Of a stretch of 64,000 nucleotides of DNA, positions 60,197 to 64,000 are shown piece by piece. The position numbers and the translations under genes are program-made. The notes beneath the pieces were generated by a model. The model did no database searches and was not told the origin of the DNA. It was given only the letters and a program-made list of their open reading frames with translations. The stretch is taken from contig NC_052046.1 in the NCBI RefSeq assembly GCF_015832195.1, positions 34,252,911 through 34,316,910 of the forward strand, in the 5' to 3' direction. Origin of the DNA: Motacilla alba alba (Eukaryota; Chordata; Aves; Passeriformes; Motacillidae). Position 1 is the first letter of the stretch. Every line of letters starts with the position of its first letter.

Positions 60197-62830
60197 GCTT
60201 TATTTAGTAGCAACAGCTACAGAGCTGTATTTGGTTGGGTTTTCTCAAATGCTGCACTTGTTAACACTCGTCAAACAGAGAAAAAAATAAAAGGGTACAT
60301 TTAATTTCTTTCTCAGTGTGAAAGAGATGTGCAAAGGACCAGCATGCTTCTAACTAGGCACTAACAGGTACACTGCAAAACACTTGAAAAATTGGAAAAT
60401 GAAAGCATTCTAGCTGAAATATAATCCTTTGTGCTTGGTCTCTTCATGCATAATTGTCTATATGCTACTGGGAAGAAGTCATATTACCCAACTGGGATCC
60501 ATTTACAGTGAGACAACCAAATAACATATGTTTACAAAAATGTAGTGTTTGTTTTTGGAGAAAAGAATGTCATCCCCCTGCTACCAAAGCTGAGTGGTGT
60601 GCAAAGTTAGTAAATCTTTTCTCAGTTGCAAAATTAGTGTCAAATTTCTAAGGCCATAAACTACATCAGCATAAGTCACTCTCATTAATTTGATGGGTGA
60701 AGAAAGGATTTTCAAACAGCAGGTTTCTCATTTTAGTTTTTATTTTAATAAGCTAAATAATGAGGTGGGGGTAGAGTTGCTTAACCAGGCCAAGGGAAGA
60801 AGAAAGCAGAATCATCTTAAAACACCAATCCTGGATTTAATAGCCTACAACAAAACACTAAGCAGGTCAGCTTCATGGTTCAGCAATTCCTAAAAGCCCT
60901 GTCTACTTCTCAACAGCTTATCGGCGGCCAGTGTATAAGATCTCCCAATGAGATCTGATTTACAGCACTAAAGGGTTTTGCTGCAAAAATGAAGGGCAAG
61001 AACAGCAGAGTTTTCTTGTACATTCTGTCTGTGCACACATATATATTAAGAAAAACCCAAACCCTCAGAAACTAATTTGGCCCTCACGATAAGGATCTCT
61101 TGCATTTTTCATTGACATAAACAGGTCACAAAGCCTGGAAAAGCTTAAGCAGAATTCAGCAGCAATCTGGTTTGCTTTTTTCTGGGTCAAAGTCAGAGTT
61201 TATCTTGTTAAGCTATCTAATTGAACACAGCCCATGTGATACAACAGGACTAAGTGCATTAAATGAGGAGGCAGTGGGAAGCGGGGAATGCATTTATTTC
61301 TGTGTGGTGTTGGAAGGATATGGCTTCCTGGAAATACCTAAATTAGCTTTGAAATGGCTATTTTTTGTGGCTGGGAAAAAAGATGTCCTACTTCCATATG
61401 CATTTTCCGTATTTGTAAATATAGAATCCCAAGCTAGTTTTGTATATTGTGATTGTGATATGGAATACAATAAGCAAGCTGAACATATCCAGATTTCCAC
61501 TTGTCTGTGGTAAATCTGAAATAATTGTATTGTTGCTAGATGAACAATGGCAGATTTGCATTGAGGTACCCAAGATCAAAAGCAGACCCCAAATGTCAAG
61601 TGAGTTAAAACCACAAACAGCATGATTTAACACACAGTTGCACAAACCAGGCTGTATGCAGTTCTCAGTAAAATGAATTATATATAATAACACTTATATT
61701 TTCCTATAGTTTACTATTGGATTTGCCTTTTTACATAAATGCTTAAGTTATGATAAAAACCAGAGCTATGTCAGTTCTTTTCAGTCTCAGCACATTTGCT
61801 ATTAGCATAAGAAATGCTGCTTATGGCAGAGGCAGCCGTGCTTGAAATTTCTGAATTAATGGATTTGATTTCCTCTCGAGACAAACCATCAGCCTTGCAG
61901 TAATGGAAATAGATATAGTTGGTAAAACAAATAAAAAGCTGGCATGCAGATAAAATGGGTTTCAGTATAAAATAGTAATGTTGTAATTGAAGTGAACAAT
62001 TACAGGGTTGCTCCTAGGCACAAAAGAAATACCATGAAAATGAAGTAATGTTTCTGTTAAGTATAGACATTTCATGAAACTGTAGAGCTGTAGATGTCAT
62101 TGTCTGGAAAAGGAAAACTATAGTTATTCTCTTTAGCTGAGATACTCTGATAATATTTTGCTAATTTTAATAATAATTACTAAAGATAAATCTAAATTTT
62201 ACATGAGTAGAGGGGAAGCAGAGTCGGAGAACAGAGATTTACTATGGGTACAGAGCCAAAAGCCTTGCTTGCCTTTTGAGTGATTTTGGCTATTAGGGGT
62301 CAAAAACCTGCAGTAAGAATTTCTGGAGGACAGTGAAAGGGGAAACAATTTTCTGTTGGTAGAAGAAAGCATCCTTTGTCATGGCTGCAACACTGGAAAG
62401 CCTGGGCAGAAAGGGAGAAATTCTGGCAACATTTGGTAATCAGCAACTGGAAACTATGAGGTTCCCCTAAGGGAACAGGGAGAAAATTCTCAGCATCAGA
62501 TCTCTTTACCAAAGACATTTTCTCTAACTGGGTCGCTCTTCTGGCTGGCTTTCAGCTATATACACCACTGGGGAAAAGCAGGGACTTTCAGCATATGAAA
62601 GCCTTTCATGTTAAAATGCAAAAGCAAAAGTAATGAAGCAAACCAAAAGCCACCGATGTAAGTGTCACCTCAAATCTGAGAGTGCATTCATTAGCTCCAC
62701 TGCAACAAAATGCTCTGCTGTGTCCTATATTTCCTCTTGCTTTGTACACATGACAGCAAATGCTCTCATCACAATTGTTTGTAGAGATCTATTAATTAAC
62801 AAATCACAGTTAATGTCTTGACAGTCAGCA
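60197..62830. other. Unique A+T-rich non-coding DNA, no gene recognised
   Basis: Frames up to 113 codons (61172-61513) overlap frames on the other strand and are unrecognisable. No mobile element seen. Confidence 0.6.
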
Positions 62831-63190
62831 GAGCACAAAGCTCTTCTTGCAGTGGGTAAGCCACAGCAAATTCTGTGCACTCGTCGTGTTTCTGTCACCA
62901 GGAATTTGCCTGGACACCCCTGGTGCAGCACATGGCTGATGGCCTCACAGCTGCACCAGAGTATGGCTAATATATTTCATGGCTGTACTGGCTTAGCGGT
63001 CCCAGGAGCAAGTTTTTAGGTGTTTTATGTCCCTTGCCTGAGGTGACCATGATGAAGCATGTGGTGCTGGTGGGCCGGCGCTGCTTGGGCTGCAGCCCAA
63101 CCACTAGGGTCTGGCGGGGACCTTCTGCCGGTCTGGGTCACTCACCAAAGGAGGCAGCTGTGCCTCCTCAAGGAGCCTTTCATGAGGAGA
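62831..63190. other. Small G+C-rich, CpG-bearing patch
   Basis: The 60 bases from 63061 are about 72% G+C by direct count and contain several CpG, in a window that is otherwise CpG-poor. It includes a perfect 16-base palindrome (TTGGGCTGCAGCCCAA, 63085-63100) and, near 63151-63168, a GGAGGCA/TGCCTCC stem with a 4-base loop. The 70-codon frame across it (63034-63246) is unrecognised. It could be a fragment of an LTR, a small CpG-rich regulatory element or a young GC-rich insertion. It is too short and mixed to call a CpG island promoter. Confidence 0.45.
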
Positions 63191-64000
63191 CTCTAAGAGT
63201 ATTTGAGTCTAAGAAATATTTGTTAATATTTCTTATTTACTTATAAAAGCTTCCAGTATCCTGCATGGTGTTTAAAACACACTGGTAAATCTTCTATATG
63301 TAAAAGCATTTTCTACTCTAACTACTCTATCAGGCAAGATATAATAGCAGTTTACTTACATATGTCACTCTTTAGTGCTCACACTGAAATTTTACTGCTT
63401 TCTTCACATTTTTGCACTTATATAAATATAAAGTGTGTATTTATATATGGGTCATATAAATACACCCACATAGTATGGTAGATTTCTGAATCATCAAGTG
63501 TTTCTATTCCATAAGGAGAATTCTTTTGGAACAAATTAATGACAAAAAGACATTGGTTTAAATATATTTAGTGTTTTATTTGGTGTTTTAAAAGGTCTGC
63601 TGAAAAGTTTTTAATATGATTATATGCACCACAGAAAACAATATATACTTAATTTGTGAAGGAAATAAATATCTGACATAATGATTTAAATCTTTATTTT
63701 TCTCCCTTGACATGGTGGCTGGTGACACTTAAATGTACTTTTTTTTCCCTTTCCTTTTGACAGAGTAATAAAAATCTCATTATCTCTGAATAGGCAGCAA
63801 TTTCGTTATCTAATCTTTTTACCAAAAGGTTAGTTAATTAATCAGAAACAAATCCTGATTATTATTTCAATAGAATTAGAAAGACAAATCACCAGAGTAC
63901 GGCTAAATAGGGCAGGCCTGTGGTTTAACCTGCTTCATTTACATCCAAGTACAATGACTGTCAGAAGCTCGCAGTGAGCAAACAGCCCCCAGAACATAAG
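63191..64000. other. A+T-rich non-coding DNA to the window end
   Basis: No gene recognised. A 12-base inverted repeat (GTGTATTTATAT / ATATAAATACAC, loop of seven) lies at 63435-63465. Nothing indicates that a gene runs off the right edge. Confidence 0.6.
63435..63465. repeat. 12-bp-arm inverted repeat
   Basis: GTGTATTTATAT and its exact reverse complement flank a 7-base loop (ATGGGTC). Could form a hairpin; too short for a microRNA precursor on its own. Confidence 0.8.

Noticed and set aside
60127..60220. Exon-like layout: long pyrimidine tract and CAG at 60127-60147, then an open frame and a CAG/GTGGCT boundary near 60188
   Set aside because: The implied exon is about 40 bases, its peptide is unrecognised, the donor is weak and no partner exon is visible. 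The boundary coincides with the CTCF-like motif.
61172..61513. 113-codon plus-strand frame
   Set aside because: Overlaps two minus-strand frames of similar length, has no known domain and shows background composition.
1..64000. CRISPR array, operon, prophage or other prokaryotic system
   Set aside because: No regularly spaced repeats, no long bacterial-type frames and no ribosome-binding-site pattern; CR1 elements and CpG depletion identify vertebrate DNA.

Overview
This window looks like non-coding DNA from a bird nuclear genome. The base composition is A+T-rich and CpG is scarce, as expected of a methylated vertebrate genome. The main lineage clue is the CR1 LINE family: four minus-strand or plus-strand copies end in the bird-type CR1 3' terminus (repeats of ATTCTATG-like octamers, read as AGAATCATAG on the opposite strand), and a fifth is an older reverse-transcriptase fragment. 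An LTR-like fragment at about 45.4-45.8 kb resembles long terminal repeats I associate with songbirds. Few repeats overall, short microsatellites and no SINE/L1 signal also fit a bird. I cannot name the species or the chromosome.

I could not support any protein-coding gene, exon, tRNA or rRNA. No open frame exceeds 145 codons, and the longest is the antisense of a CR1 element. The others look like chance frames or low-complexity translations. The window is therefore either a gene desert or the inside of a very large intron; the sequence alone cannot separate these.

Layout: 1-5.9 kb is unremarkable apart from a perfect 28-bp palindrome at 4917-4944. An old CR1 reverse-transcriptase fragment lies at about 7.19-7.69 kb (+). 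A G+C-rich block lies at 10.37-11.24 kb, followed by a TATA-like box. A CR1 3' tail is at 15.4 kb (+). Long unique DNA at 15.5-21.5 kb includes a candidate conserved non-coding stretch near 17.6-18.1 kb. CR1 tails follow at 21.5 kb (-), 42.5-43.5 kb (-, about 1 kb, broken reverse-transcriptase frame) and 50.7-51.2 kb (-). Between them are simple repeats: (CA)n at 25.7 kb, a GGGTTTTTTT/TTG tract at 27.4 kb, a CT tract at 31.6 kb, a 39-base T run at 36.5 kb and a (CTTTTT)n hexamer tract at 44.2 kb. The LTR-like fragment is at 45.4-45.8 kb. The last 13 kb is unique A+T-rich DNA with a compound TA/CA microsatellite at 60.0 kb, a CTCF-like motif at 60.2 kb and a small CpG-bearing G+C-rich patch at 62.83-63.19 kb.

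There is no operon-like or pathway logic here. Any function is most likely regulatory (enhancer or insulator) and would need cross-species alignment to show. I found no convincing new biological system. The least explained items are the 28-bp palindrome, the G+C-rich block at 10.4-11.2 kb and the G+C-rich patch near 63.1 kb.
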